A DNA stretch of 64,000 nt from Roseomonas aerilata DSM 19363 (lineage in GTDB: Bacteria > Pseudomonadota > Alphaproteobacteria > Acetobacterales > Acetobacteraceae). The stretch is from the NCBI RefSeq assembly GCF_000711725.1, contig NZ_JONP01000008.1:124001-188000 (forward strand). Direction: 5' to 3'. The position numbers were made by a program, and so were the translations under genes. Of this stretch, positions 10,575-19,377 are shown one piece after another. Every line of letters starts with the position of its first letter. The stretch's first letter is position 1. The notes beneath the pieces are model-generated. The model saw only the letters and a program-made list of their open reading frames with translations, ran no database searches and was not told the DNA's origin.

Positions 10575-11318
10575 TCAGTGCTGCGCGAGCATCGCGTCGA
10601 TCACGGGTTCCACGGGTCCATCCGCCACGATGCGTCCGGCATCGAGATGGATGGCGCGGGTGCACCAGCGGCGGACGACGTTCATGTCGTGGGTGGCGAT
10701 CACGAGGATGTCCGCACCGGAAACAAGATTCGCGAGCCTTGCCTCGGCCTTCTCCATGAACCCGGCATCGCCCGCCATGAACCACTCGTCCATCAGCAGG
10801 ATCTGGGGCTGCATGGCGGTGGCGATGGCGAAGGCGAGCCGGATGGACATGCCGGCCGAGTAGCCCTTGATCGGCACGTCCATGAACTCGCCGAGGCCCG
10901 CGAACTCGGCCACCTCCGCCTCCAGTTCCGCCTGCGCCGCGGCGTCGAGGTTCCGGTAGAGCGCGCGCAAGCGCACGTTCTCGCGGCCGGTGCTGTCATG
11001 GTCCATGCCGGCGGCGGGGTCGATCAGGGACCCAACTGAGCCGTCGATCGCCAGGCGGCCCCCAACGGGCTCGTAGATGCCGGCGAGCGCGCGGAGGAGG
11101 GTCGTCTTGCCCGCCCCGTTGCGGCCGATCAGCGCCACCCGCTCCCCCGAGGCGATCTGGAAGTCGAGGTCGCGCAGGGCGCTGACGACGACGCGGTTCG
11201 ATTCGTCCGTGCGCACACGGGCGGCGGCCCGCGCCAGCAGCCGCTTCTTCAGGCTGCGCGCGCCGAGGTGATAGAGCGGGAACTCGACCCGCAGGCCGCT
11301 GGCTTCGATCCGGACCAT
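10575..11318 (-). CDS. Polysaccharide/O-antigen export ABC transporter, ATP-binding protein (Wzt/KpsT type)
   Basis: 247 residues. Walker A GRNGAGKTTLL (about residue 67), the family-typical signature YSAGMSIRLAFAIAT and Walker B ILLMDEWF, followed by the H-loop ATHDMNVV. Powers movement of lipid-linked polysaccharide across the inner membrane together with the permease upstream. It ends right after the nucleotide-binding domain and therefore lacks the C-terminal carbohydrate-binding domain of long Wzt proteins, as in KpsT-like or short Wzt forms. ATG at 11318 lies five bases after the permease stop. Confidence 0.92.
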   Translation of the reverse strand: MVRIEASGLRVEFPLYHLGARSLKKRLLARAAARVRTDESNRVVVSALRDLDFQIASGERVALIGRNGAGKTTLLRALAGIYEPVGGRLAIDGSVGSLIDPAAGMDHDSTGRENVRLRALYRNLDAAAQAELEAEVAEFAGLGEFMDVPIKGYSAGMSIRLAFAIATAMQPQILLMDEWFMAGDAGFMEKAEARLANLVSGADILVIATHDMNVVRRWCTRAIHLDAGRIVADGPVEPVIDAMLAQH

Positions 11319-11323
11319 GGCGA

Positions 11324-12169
11324 TCAGACCCAGAAGGCCAAGCGGCCGCGGAAGCGGACGAAGAAGGCGAGGGCAAGGCCCCCGAGCACCACGGAGTAGA
11401 GAAGGGCCGCCGCCCAGACCGCCAGCCCGCCGCCGTGGCCCTCCACCAGCGGGGCCCGCAACGTCTCCAGCACCGCGTAGAAGGGATTCAGCGGCAGCCA
11501 CACGGCCATGTCCTTCAGCAGCTCCGGCTTCCAGAGGATGGGCGTGAGGAAGAAGGCGAGCTGCATGACATTGGCGACGATCGGCCCGATGTCGCGGAAG
11601 CGCGCGCAGATCATGCCGAGCAGCATGGAGGCGAAGAAGGCATTCGCCAGCAGCAGCAGGAGGCCGGGCAGCGCCAGGAAGCCCTCCGGCCCCGGCAGGT
11701 GCCCGAAGGCGAGGAAGACGATCGGGATCAGCGGCAGGCTATGCGCCGCGGTCAGCCCGTTGCGGAAGACGCTCCGCAGGGCATGCACCGTGAAGGGTAC
11801 GCGAAGCTGGCGGATCACGCCCTCCGCGGTCGTCATGGTCGTGCAGGCATCGTTCACCATGCCCGCGATGACGTTCCAGACGACAAGGCTGACGGTCAGG
11901 TGCGGCAGGTACTCGCCGAGGCTGAGCCCGAGCAGGCGGGAATAGAGGAGCCCGAGCCCCACCAGCATGAGCAGGGTGGAGAGGGTCATCCAGAAGGGCC
12001 CGATCACGGAGCCGCGGTAGCGGTTCCGCAGGTCGAGGCGGGCCAGCGCCCAGGCGAGGCGCCAGGAGGCGAAGCCCTCCCGCAGGTCCGCGAGTGCCAT
12101 CTCACCCCGGCGCGGCGAGGCCGCGTCGAAGAGGAAGGTTTCCGGACGGGTAAGAGGACCTGCAAGCAT
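11324..12169 (-). CDS. Polysaccharide/O-antigen export ABC transporter, permease (Wzm/KpsM type)
   Basis: 281 residues with about six hydrophobic helices. The N-terminal cytoplasmic segment LARLDLRNRYRGSVIGPFW is the amphipathic/gate region characteristic of ABC-2 polysaccharide permeases, and TPILWKPELL precedes the last helices, a typical position. Forms the inner-membrane channel with the ATPase encoded five bases downstream. Together with the adjacent glycosyltransferases it indicates an ABC-dependent (not Wzx/Wzy) polysaccharide pathway. Confidence 0.9.
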   Translation of the reverse strand: MLAGPLTRPETFLFDAASPRRGEMALADLREGFASWRLAWALARLDLRNRYRGSVIGPFWMTLSTLLMLVGLGLLYSRLLGLSLGEYLPHLTVSLVVWNVIAGMVNDACTTMTTAEGVIRQLRVPFTVHALRSVFRNGLTAAHSLPLIPIVFLAFGHLPGPEGFLALPGLLLLLANAFFASMLLGMICARFRDIGPIVANVMQLAFFLTPILWKPELLKDMAVWLPLNPFYAVLETLRAPLVEGHGGGLAVWAAALLYSVVLGGLALAFFVRFRGRLAFWV

Positions 12170-12227
12170 GGGGCGCGCCTATACACCGGCCCGTGCCCGA
12201 TGGGCCAGCGGCGCGCCCCTGTTGCCG

Positions 12228-12827
12228 CTACTTCCGGCCGCCGGTGTAGGGCGGGGCGTATCCGGCGGGGGAGCCGTAGCCGGGCTGCCCGTAGGGGGCG
12301 GGCTGGTAGACCGCGCCAGGAGGCGGGCCACCGGCCGCGCGGCTGATCCGCGTGCGGTCCCCGCGGGAGATGACGACGCGGTCGCCGGCCTGCAGCCCCT
12401 CCTCGTTCGTCTGGACGACCTGGAAGTCGCCGCCCGTGTCCTCGCGCACGGTGAACTCGACCGCCTGGCCCGTGCTGACGCCGCTGCCGATCGCGTTGCC
12501 CGCGAGTCCGCCGATGAGGGCGCCGCCGAGGCCGCCGAGGACGTTCGAGCGGGGATCGCCGCCGATGAAGGAGCCGGCCACGCCGCCCGCCACGGCGCCC
12601 GCGGCCGTGCCGATGCCGGAGCCGTTGCCCCGCACCGTCACCGGGCGGGTGCCGACGATCGTGCCGTAGGAGACCATCGCGGTGCGGCCGATCGCGGCCG
12701 CGTTGTAGACCCCGCCCGTGTCCTGGGGCGCGCAGGCCGAGAGCCCGCCCGCCAGGAGCGCGGCGGCGAGGCCCGCCCGCAGTCCGAAAATTCGTGCAAC
12801 GGGCATGTCAGAGGGACGAGGGGCCAT
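12228..12827 (-). CDS. Glycine-zipper outer-membrane lipoprotein (SlyB/OsmB-like)
   Basis: 199 residues from ATG 12827, six bases after AAAGGATT. An N-terminal signal ends in a lipobox LLAGGLSAC, predicting lipidation. A glycine zipper (GTAAGAVAGGVAGSFIGG and GGLGGALIGGLAGNAIG) spans about residues 75-115, followed by a small beta domain (VEFTVREDTGGDFQVVQ) and a Pro/Gly/Tyr-rich tail. The pattern matches the 17-kDa/SlyB surface-antigen group. Role inferred: envelope integrity. Confidence 0.85.
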   Translation of the reverse strand: MAPRPSDMPVARIFGLRAGLAAALLAGGLSACAPQDTGGVYNAAAIGRTAMVSYGTIVGTRPVTVRGNGSGIGTAAGAVAGGVAGSFIGGDPRSNVLGGLGGALIGGLAGNAIGSGVSTGQAVEFTVREDTGGDFQVVQTNEEGLQAGDRVVISRGDRTRISRAAGGPPPGAVYQPAPYGQPGYGSPAGYAPPYTGGRK

Positions 12828-13137
12828 TGGGAATCCTTTGGAAGACGGAGCCTTCCCGGTTGGGGACGCCTGCCAGATTGCTCCCAAGCGGCCTCTTGGC
12901 AACAGGCCCCGGCATCGTCGCGCGGACCGGCGGCGGGCGTGCTGCCAGGGTTTTGACCGCGATTCAGTCGCTTGGAGGCCGCAAAGTCTCCTTGCGGCCG
13001 CCGCAAGCATCCGTTAGCCCTGGCTTGCGACGATCAATCGCGGCCGACGGGGGCCGATGGCGGTGCGTGGGGACGCGCCGCCGGAGACTTCCGCACTGAC
13101 CGGTTCGCCGGCCGGCAGGGAACAGGGGGTTGAGGGG
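12828..13137. other. Divergent intergenic region between two lipoprotein genes
   Basis: 310 bp separating the minus-strand glycine-zipper gene from the plus-strand transglycosylase gene. It should hold promoters for both. I see no clear sigma70-type hexamer pair and no strong inverted repeat. Both strands stay open in several frames, but without convincing protein. Confidence 0.5.
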
Positions 13138-14592
13138 ATGAACCTGATCGCTCGAGCTGCGCGCTCGCGCAGACTGGTGCGCGGGGCGCGGACGCTGGCG
13201 GCGATGTCCGTCGTGGCGGCGCTGGCCGCCTGCGGCAGCCAGCCGGATGTCGCGGGTCCCACGACCAACCTGCGCAGCACATCCACGAATCGCCTGGCGA
13301 GCTACGACCCGCCCGGTCCCGCCTCCGACCCCTGGGGCCCCTATATCAAGGAGGCCTCTGCCCGCTTCGACGTGCCGGAGCGCTGGATCCGGGAGGTCAT
13401 GCGCCAGGAGAGCGGTGGCCGACTGACCGCGACCTCCCGTGTCGGCGCGATGGGCCTCCTGCAGCTCATGCCCGGCACCTATGCCGAGCTGAACGCCAAG
13501 TACGGCCTCGGCGACGACCCGTACCACCCCTGGGCCAACCTCATGGCCGGCACCGCCTATATCCGCGAGATGTACCAGCTCTACGGCTCGCCCGGCTTCC
13601 TGGCGGCCTATAACGGTGGTCCCCGCCGCCTTGAGAACTATCTCTGGGCCGGCGGGCGGATGCCGGAGGAGACGCGGAACTACGTGGCCCGAATCGGGCC
13701 GCGGATCGCGGGCGTGCACCCGAACCGCCGCGCGCCGGACGAGGTCTATGCCGCGGCCGACATCTCCCTCAACCCGCCGCCGCGCCGCACGGGCGATCCC
13801 GCCACGATGCTGGCCCTGCGCGAGCAGCGGCGTAACACGGACCCTGGCGTCCAGCTCGCCCAGCTGCCGCCCGGCCAGGTCATCCGCATGGAGCCGATCC
13901 CCGACGGCTCGACCTATGGCTACAGCGCGCCGCCGGCCGCGGCGCCGGCTCCGACGCAGCTCGCCTCGCTCGGCCCGAACGTGATCCGGATGGATCCGAT
14001 CCCCGACGGCTCCACCTACTCGCGGGAGCCCGCGCCGGTCGTCGTCTCGCGGATGGACCCAATCCCCGACGGCTCCACCTATGCGCGCGAGCCCGCGCCG
14101 GTGGTGGTCGCCCGGATGGACCCGATCCCGGACCCGCCGGAGACCGCGCCGGCCCCGCGCTCCTACGCCGTCGCCTCGGCCGAGGCGCGGCCGAGCTACC
14201 CGGCGCCGGAGCGCCCGGCCGCGCGGCCCTTCGGCTTCCTCGTGGCCCCCGCCCATGCGGGAACGCTGCCCCCGCCGATGGCGCGCGGAGGCCTGCCGCC
14301 GGGCGTGATGCGCGCCGGTGGGCCCGCGGCCCAGGCCGCGCCGGCGCCCGCCGCAAATGGCAGCTGGGCGATCCAGGTCGGCGCCTTCGCCAGCGAGAAC
14401 CTCGCGCGCGACGCCGCCGGCCAGGCGCGGAACGGCGCCGGCAACGGCCGCCCGACGGTCATGCCGGTGGCCCAGGGCCGCAACACGCTCTATCGCGCCC
14501 GTGTCTCCGGCCTCTCGCGCGACGCGGCGCAGAGCGCCTGCGACCGGCTGCGCGCCCGCGGCAGCTGCATGGTCATCTCACCGGACGCCTGA
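13138..14592 (+). CDS. Lipoprotein lytic transglycosylase with C-terminal SPOR domain
   Basis: Cleaves peptidoglycan glycan strands. 484 residues: signal with lipobox (VVAALAAC), then an SLT domain (about residues 65-175) with catalytic Glu in MRQESGG, then GAMGLLQLMPGTY and AYNGGPRRL. A Pro-rich linker (about 240-400) contains a repeated motif RMDPIPDGSTY. The C-terminal SPOR domain (about 405-480, beginning SWAIQVGAF) binds denuded glycan at the septum. ATG 13138 is chosen because the signal peptide begins there. The SLT-SPOR fusion suggests a septum-targeted RlpA-like job in cell separation. Confidence 0.9.
   Translation: MNLIARAARSRRLVRGARTLAAMSVVAALAACGSQPDVAGPTTNLRSTSTNRLASYDPPGPASDPWGPYIKEASARFDVPERWIREVMRQESGGRLTATSRVGAMGLLQLMPGTYAELNAKYGLGDDPYHPWANLMAGTAYIREMYQLYGSPGFLAAYNGGPRRLENYLWAGGRMPEETRNYVARIGPRIAGVHPNRRAPDEVYAAADISLNPPPRRTGDPATMLALREQRRNTDPGVQLAQLPPGQVIRMEPIPDGSTYGYSAPPAAAPAPTQLASLGPNVIRMDPIPDGSTYSREPAPVVVSRMDPIPDGSTYAREPAPVVVARMDPIPDPPETAPAPRSYAVASAEARPSYPAPERPAARPFGFLVAPAHAGTLPPPMARGGLPPGVMRAGGPAAQAAPAPAANGSWAIQVGAFASENLARDAAGQARNGAGNGRPTVMPVAQGRNTLYRARVSGLSRDAAQSACDRLRARGSCMVISPDA
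13881..14140 (+). repeat. In-frame short tandem repeats in transglycosylase linker
   Basis: Four copies of an approximately 11-residue unit (consensus RMDPIPDGSTY; first copy RMEPIPDGSTY, last one degraded to RMDPIPDPPE) begin near nt 13,887, 13,989, 14,050 and 14,113. Spacers are partly repeated too (AREPAPVVV / SREPAPVVV). The spacing falls from about 100 to 60 bp, suggesting recent duplication of the last two units. Confidence 0.85.
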
Positions 14593-14618
14593 GCCGGGCG
14601 AGATCGCTGCGATTCGAG

Positions 14619-14646
14619 AAGGGCCGGGGATTTCTCCCCGGCCCTT
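14619..14646. terminator. Intrinsic terminator, probably bidirectional
   Basis: A perfect 12-bp stem (AAGGGCCGGGGA and its complement) with a 4-nt loop TTTC lies between the convergent transglycosylase and metQ genes. It starts 27 bp after the transglycosylase stop and ends 7 bp from the metQ stop. Short A/T runs at the stem ends fit a terminator used from both sides. Confidence 0.8.
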
Positions 14647-14652
14647 TCCGTT

Positions 14653-15471
14653 TCAGGCGCCCGAGACGACGGCGCCGCCGAACTCCCGCTCCACGAACTC
14701 CTTGACCGAAGGATCGGCGTAGCCGGCCGCCAGCTTCGTCGCCCAGGGGGCCGAGGCATCCGCGCGCCGCACCACGACGAGGCAGGTGTAGGGATTCGTC
14801 CGGGCACCCTCGGCCGATTCGGCCACCAGGCTGTCGCGCCCCGGCATCAGCCCGGCGGGGACCGCGTAGTTGCCGGTGATGGCCGCCGCGTCCACGTCGT
14901 CGATGGCGCGGGCGATGGTGGCGGCCTCCAGCTCCACGATCCGGATGCGCTTCGGGTTCTCGGTGATGTCGGCGACCGTCGCCCGGAAGTCGGCCCCGGC
15001 GCGCAGCTTGAACAGCCCGGCCTCGGCGAGGAGCACGAGGGCGCGGCCACCATTGGTCGGGTCATTCGGAATGGCGACGCGGGCGCCGTTCGGCAGGTCG
15101 GACAGCGCCTTCACCTTGCGGCTGAACACGGCCATGGCCGTCAGCACGGTCTTGCCGACGGGCACGAAGTCGTAGCCGCGCTGGGCCTTCTGGGCGTCGA
15201 GGAACGGCTGGTGCTGGTAGGTGTTGGCGTCGATCTCGCCGCCCTGCAGGGCGACATTCGGCTGAATGAAGTCTGAGAACTCGGTGATTCGGACCACGAA
15301 GTTGTCGCGTGCCAGGACGTCGCGCACGCGCTCAAGCACCTGGGCATGAACGCCGGAGGTGACGCCGACGCGCAGCGGACGGGAGGCGGTACCGAAATTC
15401 GCGCCCTGGGCGAGCGCACCCCGCGCGAGGACGAGCCCTGGCGCGGCGACCAGAAGGGAACGGCGAAGCAT
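14653..15471 (-). CDS. metQ: Methionine ABC transporter substrate-binding protein (MetQ/NlpA family), copy 2
   Basis: 272-residue periplasmic binding protein with an N-terminal signal ending in ALA-QG rather than a lipobox. The family core is clear: LRVGVTSGVHAQVLERV, then IQPNVALQGGEIDANTYQHQ, IPNDPTNGGRALVLL and an AITGNYAVPAGL ligand segment. Last gene of the metN-metI-metQ-metQ operon, 20 bp after the first metQ. It is clearly paralogous to its neighbour but differs in the ligand-loop residues, so it may prefer another ligand (e.g. D-methionine or a peptide). Confidence 0.9.
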   Translation of the reverse strand: MLRRSLLVAAPGLVLARGALAQGANFGTASRPLRVGVTSGVHAQVLERVRDVLARDNFVVRITEFSDFIQPNVALQGGEIDANTYQHQPFLDAQKAQRGYDFVPVGKTVLTAMAVFSRKVKALSDLPNGARVAIPNDPTNGGRALVLLAEAGLFKLRAGADFRATVADITENPKRIRIVELEAATIARAIDDVDAAAITGNYAVPAGLMPGRDSLVAESAEGARTNPYTCLVVVRRADASAPWATKLAAGYADPSVKEFVEREFGGAVVSGA

Positions 15472-15491
15472 AGCGGCTTGATCTCCTGCGA

Positions 15492-16301
15492 TCAGAAAGC
15501 GGGGACGACGGAACCCTGGAAGGTCGTCTCGACGAACTTCTTCACCTCGTCGTTCCGATAGGCGGCGAGCAGGCGGCGCACCCAGGGGGCGTCCCGATCC
15601 TTCCCCTGCACGGCGATAACGTTGGCGTAGGGGCTGTCCTTGTCCTCGATCGCGATGGAATCGCGCACGGGGTTCAGGCCGGCATTGATGGCGTAGTTCG
15701 TGTTGATGGCCGCCAGGTCCACCTCCTCCAGCGCGCGCGGAAGCTGGGCGGCTTCCAGCTCGACCACGCGGATGCGGCGGGGATTGGCGGTGATGTCGGC
15801 CACCGTGGCGCTGGAATTGGCGCCGGCCTTGAGGGTGAAGAGACCCGCCTTGGCGAGCAGCACCAGGGCGCGGCCGCCATTGCTCGGGTCGTTCGGGACG
15901 GCGATGCGGGCACCATTCGGCACCTCCTCCGCCTTCTTGTAGCGGCGGGAGTAGAGGCCCATCGGGAAGATCATGGTCTTCGCCACGGAAACCAGCGGCA
16001 GGCGGCGGTCACGCACCGCGGCGTCCAGGAAGGGCTGGTGCTGGTAGGAATTGGCGTCCAGGTCCCCGGCGGCGAGGGCCGCGTTGGGCTGGATGTAGTC
16101 GGTGAACTCCACGATGCGGATCGCCAGCCCGTCACGGGCCGCGATCTCGCGCACCTTCTCCATGGCCTGCGCGTGGGGCCCGGCGGTGACGCCGATGCGG
16201 AGCGGGCGCTGGGCCGTGCCCACATCCTGCGCCATGGCGGCGATCGGAGAGAGGGCGGCGAGCGCCGCCAGGGTGCCCAGGCTGCGACGGGTGGTGTTCA
16301 T
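15492..16301 (-). CDS. metQ: Methionine ABC transporter substrate-binding protein (MetQ/NlpA family), copy 1
   Basis: 269 residues with signal ending AAMAQ. Same fold signature as the downstream paralogue: LRIGVTAGPHAQAMEKV, then IQPNAALAAGDLDANSYQHQ, VPNDPSNGGRALVLL and INTNYAINAGLNP. Delivers methionine or analogues to MetI/MetN. Directly follows metI (17 bp gap). Two binding proteins behind one permease/ATPase pair is less usual than one. Confidence 0.92.
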   Translation of the reverse strand: MNTTRRSLGTLAALAALSPIAAMAQDVGTAQRPLRIGVTAGPHAQAMEKVREIAARDGLAIRIVEFTDYIQPNAALAAGDLDANSYQHQPFLDAAVRDRRLPLVSVAKTMIFPMGLYSRRYKKAEEVPNGARIAVPNDPSNGGRALVLLAKAGLFTLKAGANSSATVADITANPRRIRVVELEAAQLPRALEEVDLAAINTNYAINAGLNPVRDSIAIEDKDSPYANVIAVQGKDRDAPWVRRLLAAYRNDEVKKFVETTFQGSVVPAF

Positions 16302-16318
16302 CGTTCGTCTTCCGTGTG

Positions 16319-16984
16319 TCAGCGCCGGCTGAAACGCCGGACGAGCCAGTCGCCCAGGGATTGCAGCCCCTGGACGAAGAGGATGAGGATGGCCACCACC
16401 GTCGCCATGACCTCGGGCATGAAGCGCTGGTAGCCGAAGCGGATGCCGAGATCGCCGAGCCCCCCGCCGCCGATGGCACCCGCCATGGCCGAGTAGCCGA
16501 CAAGCCCGACGAGGGTGACGGTAATGGCGGCGATCAGGCCCGGCAGGGCTTCCGGCACCAGCACGCGGGCCATGATCTGGGTGCGGGTGGCGCCCATGGC
16601 CCGCGCGGCCTCGATCACGCCGCGGTCCACCTCGCGCAGCGCATTCTCAAACAGCCGGATGATGAAGGCGGTGGCCGCGAGGGAGAGCGGCACGAGGGCC
16701 GCCGTGGTGCCGATCGAGGTGCCGGCGACGAGGCGCGTGAAGGGCACGATCGCGACCATCAGGATGATGAAGGGTGTCGAGCGCACCGCGTTCACCAGCA
16801 GGCCGAGCGGGCGGTTCAGCCAGCCATTGGGCGAGAGGCCTTCCGGCCCGGTCGTGTGCAGCAGCAGGGCGAGCGGCAGGCCGATGACGATGGCGACGAC
16901 GGCACCGCCGAAGGTCATCAGCAGCGTCTGCCAGGTCGCCTCGATCAGGAGGTCGGTCAGGGCGGGGGGAAGCCAGGGGATCAT
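16319..16984 (-). CDS. metI: Methionine ABC transporter permease
   Basis: 221 residues, about five transmembrane helices. The binding-protein-dependent permease EAA loop is seen as EAARAMGATRTQIMARVLVPEALPG, and the start is ATWQTLLMTFGGAVVAIVIG. Length and motif match MetI. Its start overlaps the stop of metN (ATGA at 16,981-16,984), indicating translational coupling. Confidence 0.94.
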   Translation of the reverse strand: MIPWLPPALTDLLIEATWQTLLMTFGGAVVAIVIGLPLALLLHTTGPEGLSPNGWLNRPLGLLVNAVRSTPFIILMVAIVPFTRLVAGTSIGTTAALVPLSLAATAFIIRLFENALREVDRGVIEAARAMGATRTQIMARVLVPEALPGLIAAITVTLVGLVGYSAMAGAIGGGGLGDLGIRFGYQRFMPEVMATVVAILILFVQGLQSLGDWLVRRFSRR

Positions 16985-18051
16985 GCCGCGTGCTCGGGCC
17001 CCTCGGGGGCGATGTCGGAAACGTCGAGGCCGAGGCCGCGCATCCAGGTCGTGGCCTCCGCGACGACGGGGGGCGGGCCGTAGGCGGCAAGGGCCATGAG
17101 GCCGTAGGGCTCGGCCCCGATCGCGTCGATCCGGCCGGAGACGATGTTCAGGTCCAGCCCGAAGCGGCGGGAGGCCTCGCTGACCACGGCGCGCGTGGAG
17201 GAGGGGCCGGCGAAGAGCACCTGGAGAAGCCGGCGCTCCTCCCCCGGGTTCGGCGGCGGAAGCTGGGCGAGGGTGCCGGGCGGCACGACATGGCCGATCA
17301 CCTCCGCCACGAAGCGCCGCGTGGTGGGGTGTCGGGGCCGGGTGAAGACATCGAAGACGCGGCCCTGCTCGATCACGCGGCCGGCTTCCATCACCGCCAC
17401 GCGGTCGCAGACGGCCTTCACCACGGCCATCTCGTGCGTGATCAGCAGGACCGTCAGGTCCAGCCGGTCCCGGATGGAGCGGAGAAGCGCGAGAATCTCC
17501 CCTGTCGTCTCGGGATCGAGGGCGCTGGTGGCCTCGTCGCAGAGAAGGACGCGGGGGCGGGAGGCGAGGGCGCGGGCGATGCCGACGCGCTGCTTCTGCC
17601 CGCCGGAGAGCTGGGCCGGAAAGGCATCGCGCCGCGCCTCCAGCCCAACCAGCGGCAGCAGCTCGGCCACGCGGGCCTCCCGCTCGGCGCGCGGGATGCC
17701 GGCGATCTCGAGCGGGAAGGCGATGTTGCCCGCGACGGTCCGCGCGGAGAGCAGGTTGAAGTGCTGGAAGACCATGCCGATGCCGCGGCGGGCGTTGCGC
17801 AGGGCGGCGTCGTCCAGCCGCGTCATCTCCTGGCCGAGGACGGAGACCGTGCCGCTGTCCGGCCGCTCCAGCAGGTTTACGCAGCGGAGAAGGGTGGATT
17901 TCCCCGCGCCCGAGCGGCCGACGATCCCGAAGATCTCGCCCGGCGCGACCTCCAGCGAGACGCCGTCCAGCGCGCGGAGCGGCGTGCCGCGGCCGCGGAA
18001 CTCGCGGGCGAGGTCGCGGAGCAGGATGGCCGGCGGGGAGGGGTCAGACAT
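16981..18051 (-). CDS. metN: Methionine ABC transporter ATP-binding protein
   Basis: 356 residues. Walker [14 protein letters not shown], signature [15 protein letters not shown], Walker [15 protein letters not shown], and a C-terminal NIL domain (about residues 270-345) that binds methionine for feedback inhibition in MetN. Start taken at ATG 18051 ([10 protein letters not shown]). The upstream leader is pyrimidine-rich with no Shine-Dalgarno, so another start is possible. No SAM riboswitch was recognised upstream. Confidence 0.93.
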   Translation of the reverse strand: MSDPSPPAILLRDLAREFRGRGTPLRALDGVSLEVAPGEIFGIVGRSGAGKSTLLRCVNLLERPDSGTVSVLGQEMTRLDDAALRNARRGIGMVFQHFNLLSARTVAGNIAFPLEIAGIPRAEREARVAELLPLVGLEARRDAFPAQLSGGQKQRVGIARALASRPRVLLCDEATSALDPETTGEILALLRSIRDRLDLTVLLITHEMAVVKAVCDRVAVMEAGRVIEQGRVFDVFTRPRHPTTRRFVAEVIGHVVPPGTLAQLPPPNPGEERRLLQVLFAGPSSTRAVVSEASRRFGLDLNIVSGRIDAIGAEPYGLMALAAYGPPPVVAEATTWMRGLGLDVSDIAPEGPEHAA

Positions 18052-18258
18052 GGGAGGAAACCCGGAAGGAGGGGTCAGGCGCGCGGGGTCTGCCACGGAT
18101 CGGCCCGCGGCGGGAACTGGCGGGGCGGAACGGCTCTCGCGACCGGATTTTTCCCCGTTGAGGCGTGGTTTTCGCGATCGCACCTAAGTCGTTCGTGAAA
18201 CGAGGTCAATGCCGGCGGCCGGGTTGCCGCCATGCGTGCCGCGCCGCACGATGGGCGC

Positions 18259-19377
18259 ATGGATATCCAAGCTTTCGACGCGCTGGTAATCGGCGCCGGC
18301 ATCGGCGGCGCGACGGCCGCGGCGCATCTGGCGACGACCCGCCGCACCGCCCTCCTCGAGGCGGAGGAGAGCGCGGGCTACCACACCACCGGCCGCTCGG
18401 CTGCGATCTGGATCCTCAACTACGGCACGCCGGACGCGCAGGTGCTGACGGCGGCTTCAGGGAGTTTCTTCCGCAACCCGCCCCCGGGCTTCGCCGACGT
18501 GCCGCTGATGACACCGCGCCCCGTCGTGCACCTGGCGCCGCCCGAGCAGGTCCCGGCGCTGGAGGCGATGATGGCGGGCGGCGAGGAGATTGAGCCGATC
18601 ACGCCCGAGGCGGTGCGGGCCATGGCCCCGGCCCTGCGGCCCGGCTACGCCGCCGCCGCCGCGATCCAGCGCAATGCCTTCGACATGGACGTGGCCGCGC
18701 TGCACGCGGGCTTCCTGCGGACGGTGCGGGCCGCCGGCGGGGTGCTCGCCCTGCGGCAGCGCGCCGGGCGCATCTGGCAGGAGGCGGGACGCTGGCACGC
18801 CGAGACAGGCGACGGCACCGTCTTCGCCGCGCCCGTGCTGGTGAACGCGGCGGGGGCCTGGGGGGACGAGGTCGCGCGCATCGCGGGCGTCGCGCCGCTG
18901 GGGCTGCAGCCGAAGCGACGGACGGCGCTGATCGTCGATCCCGCGCCGCACGACGTCTCGGCCTGGCCGTTGCTCGGGGATGTCGCCCATACCTGGTACG
19001 CCCGGCCCGAAGCCCGGGCGAAGCTCATGGTCTCGCCGGCCGACGAGACGGACAGCGATCCCTGCGACGCCCAGCCGGACGAGCTGGACGTGGCCGTCGC
19101 CGCGGACCGGTTCGAACAGGCACTCGATATCCCCGTGCGCCGGGTGGAGCACCGCTGGGCGGGCCTCCGGACCTTCACGCCGGACCGTGGGCTGGCCATC
19201 GGCCCCTCCGGCACGCCGGGATTTTTCTGGAACTGCGGGCAGGGGGGATACGGCATCCAGACCGCTCCGGCCGCGGGCCAGTTGCTTGCAGCGCTGGTGA
19301 ACGAGGAGGATCCCGAGGGGCTCAGGGACATCGTGCCGCTCGTCGATCCGCGCCGCTTTGCCAAGGAGTTCGCATGA
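18259..19377 (+). CDS. FAD-dependent amino-acid oxidoreductase (DAO family, D-arginine dehydrogenase/glycine oxidase-like)
   Basis: 372 residues. The N-terminal dinucleotide motif is ALVIGAGIGGATAAAHL, followed by ESAGYHTTGRSAA, as in D-arginine dehydrogenase-type proteins. The conserved C-terminal FAD block is FWNCGQGGYGIQTAPAAG, and RTFTPDRGLAIG is characteristic. Oxidises an amino or imino acid, probably a D-amino acid. Its stop overlaps the start of a Thr/Ser dehydratase (ATGA), suggesting a joint amino-acid degradation pathway. Divergent from metN, with about 200 bp of shared promoter space. Confidence 0.85.
   Translation: MDIQAFDALVIGAGIGGATAAAHLATTRRTALLEAEESAGYHTTGRSAAIWILNYGTPDAQVLTAASGSFFRNPPPGFADVPLMTPRPVVHLAPPEQVPALEAMMAGGEEIEPITPEAVRAMAPALRPGYAAAAAIQRNAFDMDVAALHAGFLRTVRAAGGVLALRQRAGRIWQEAGRWHAETGDGTVFAAPVLVNAAGAWGDEVARIAGVAPLGLQPKRRTALIVDPAPHDVSAWPLLGDVAHTWYARPEARAKLMVSPADETDSDPCDAQPDELDVAVAADRFEQALDIPVRRVEHRWAGLRTFTPDRGLAIGPSGTPGFFWNCGQGGYGIQTAPAAGQLLAALVNEEDPEGLRDIVPLVDPRRFAKEFA

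Noticed and set aside
12964-14256. 430-codon minus-strand frame opposite the transglycosylase gene
   Set aside because: Shadow frame; its repetitive look mirrors the plus-strand linker repeats.
18052-18258. Possible SAM riboswitch upstream of metN
   Set aside because: No recognisable SAM-I, SAM-II or SAH core by eye; only short GC hairpins. An Infernal search would decide.
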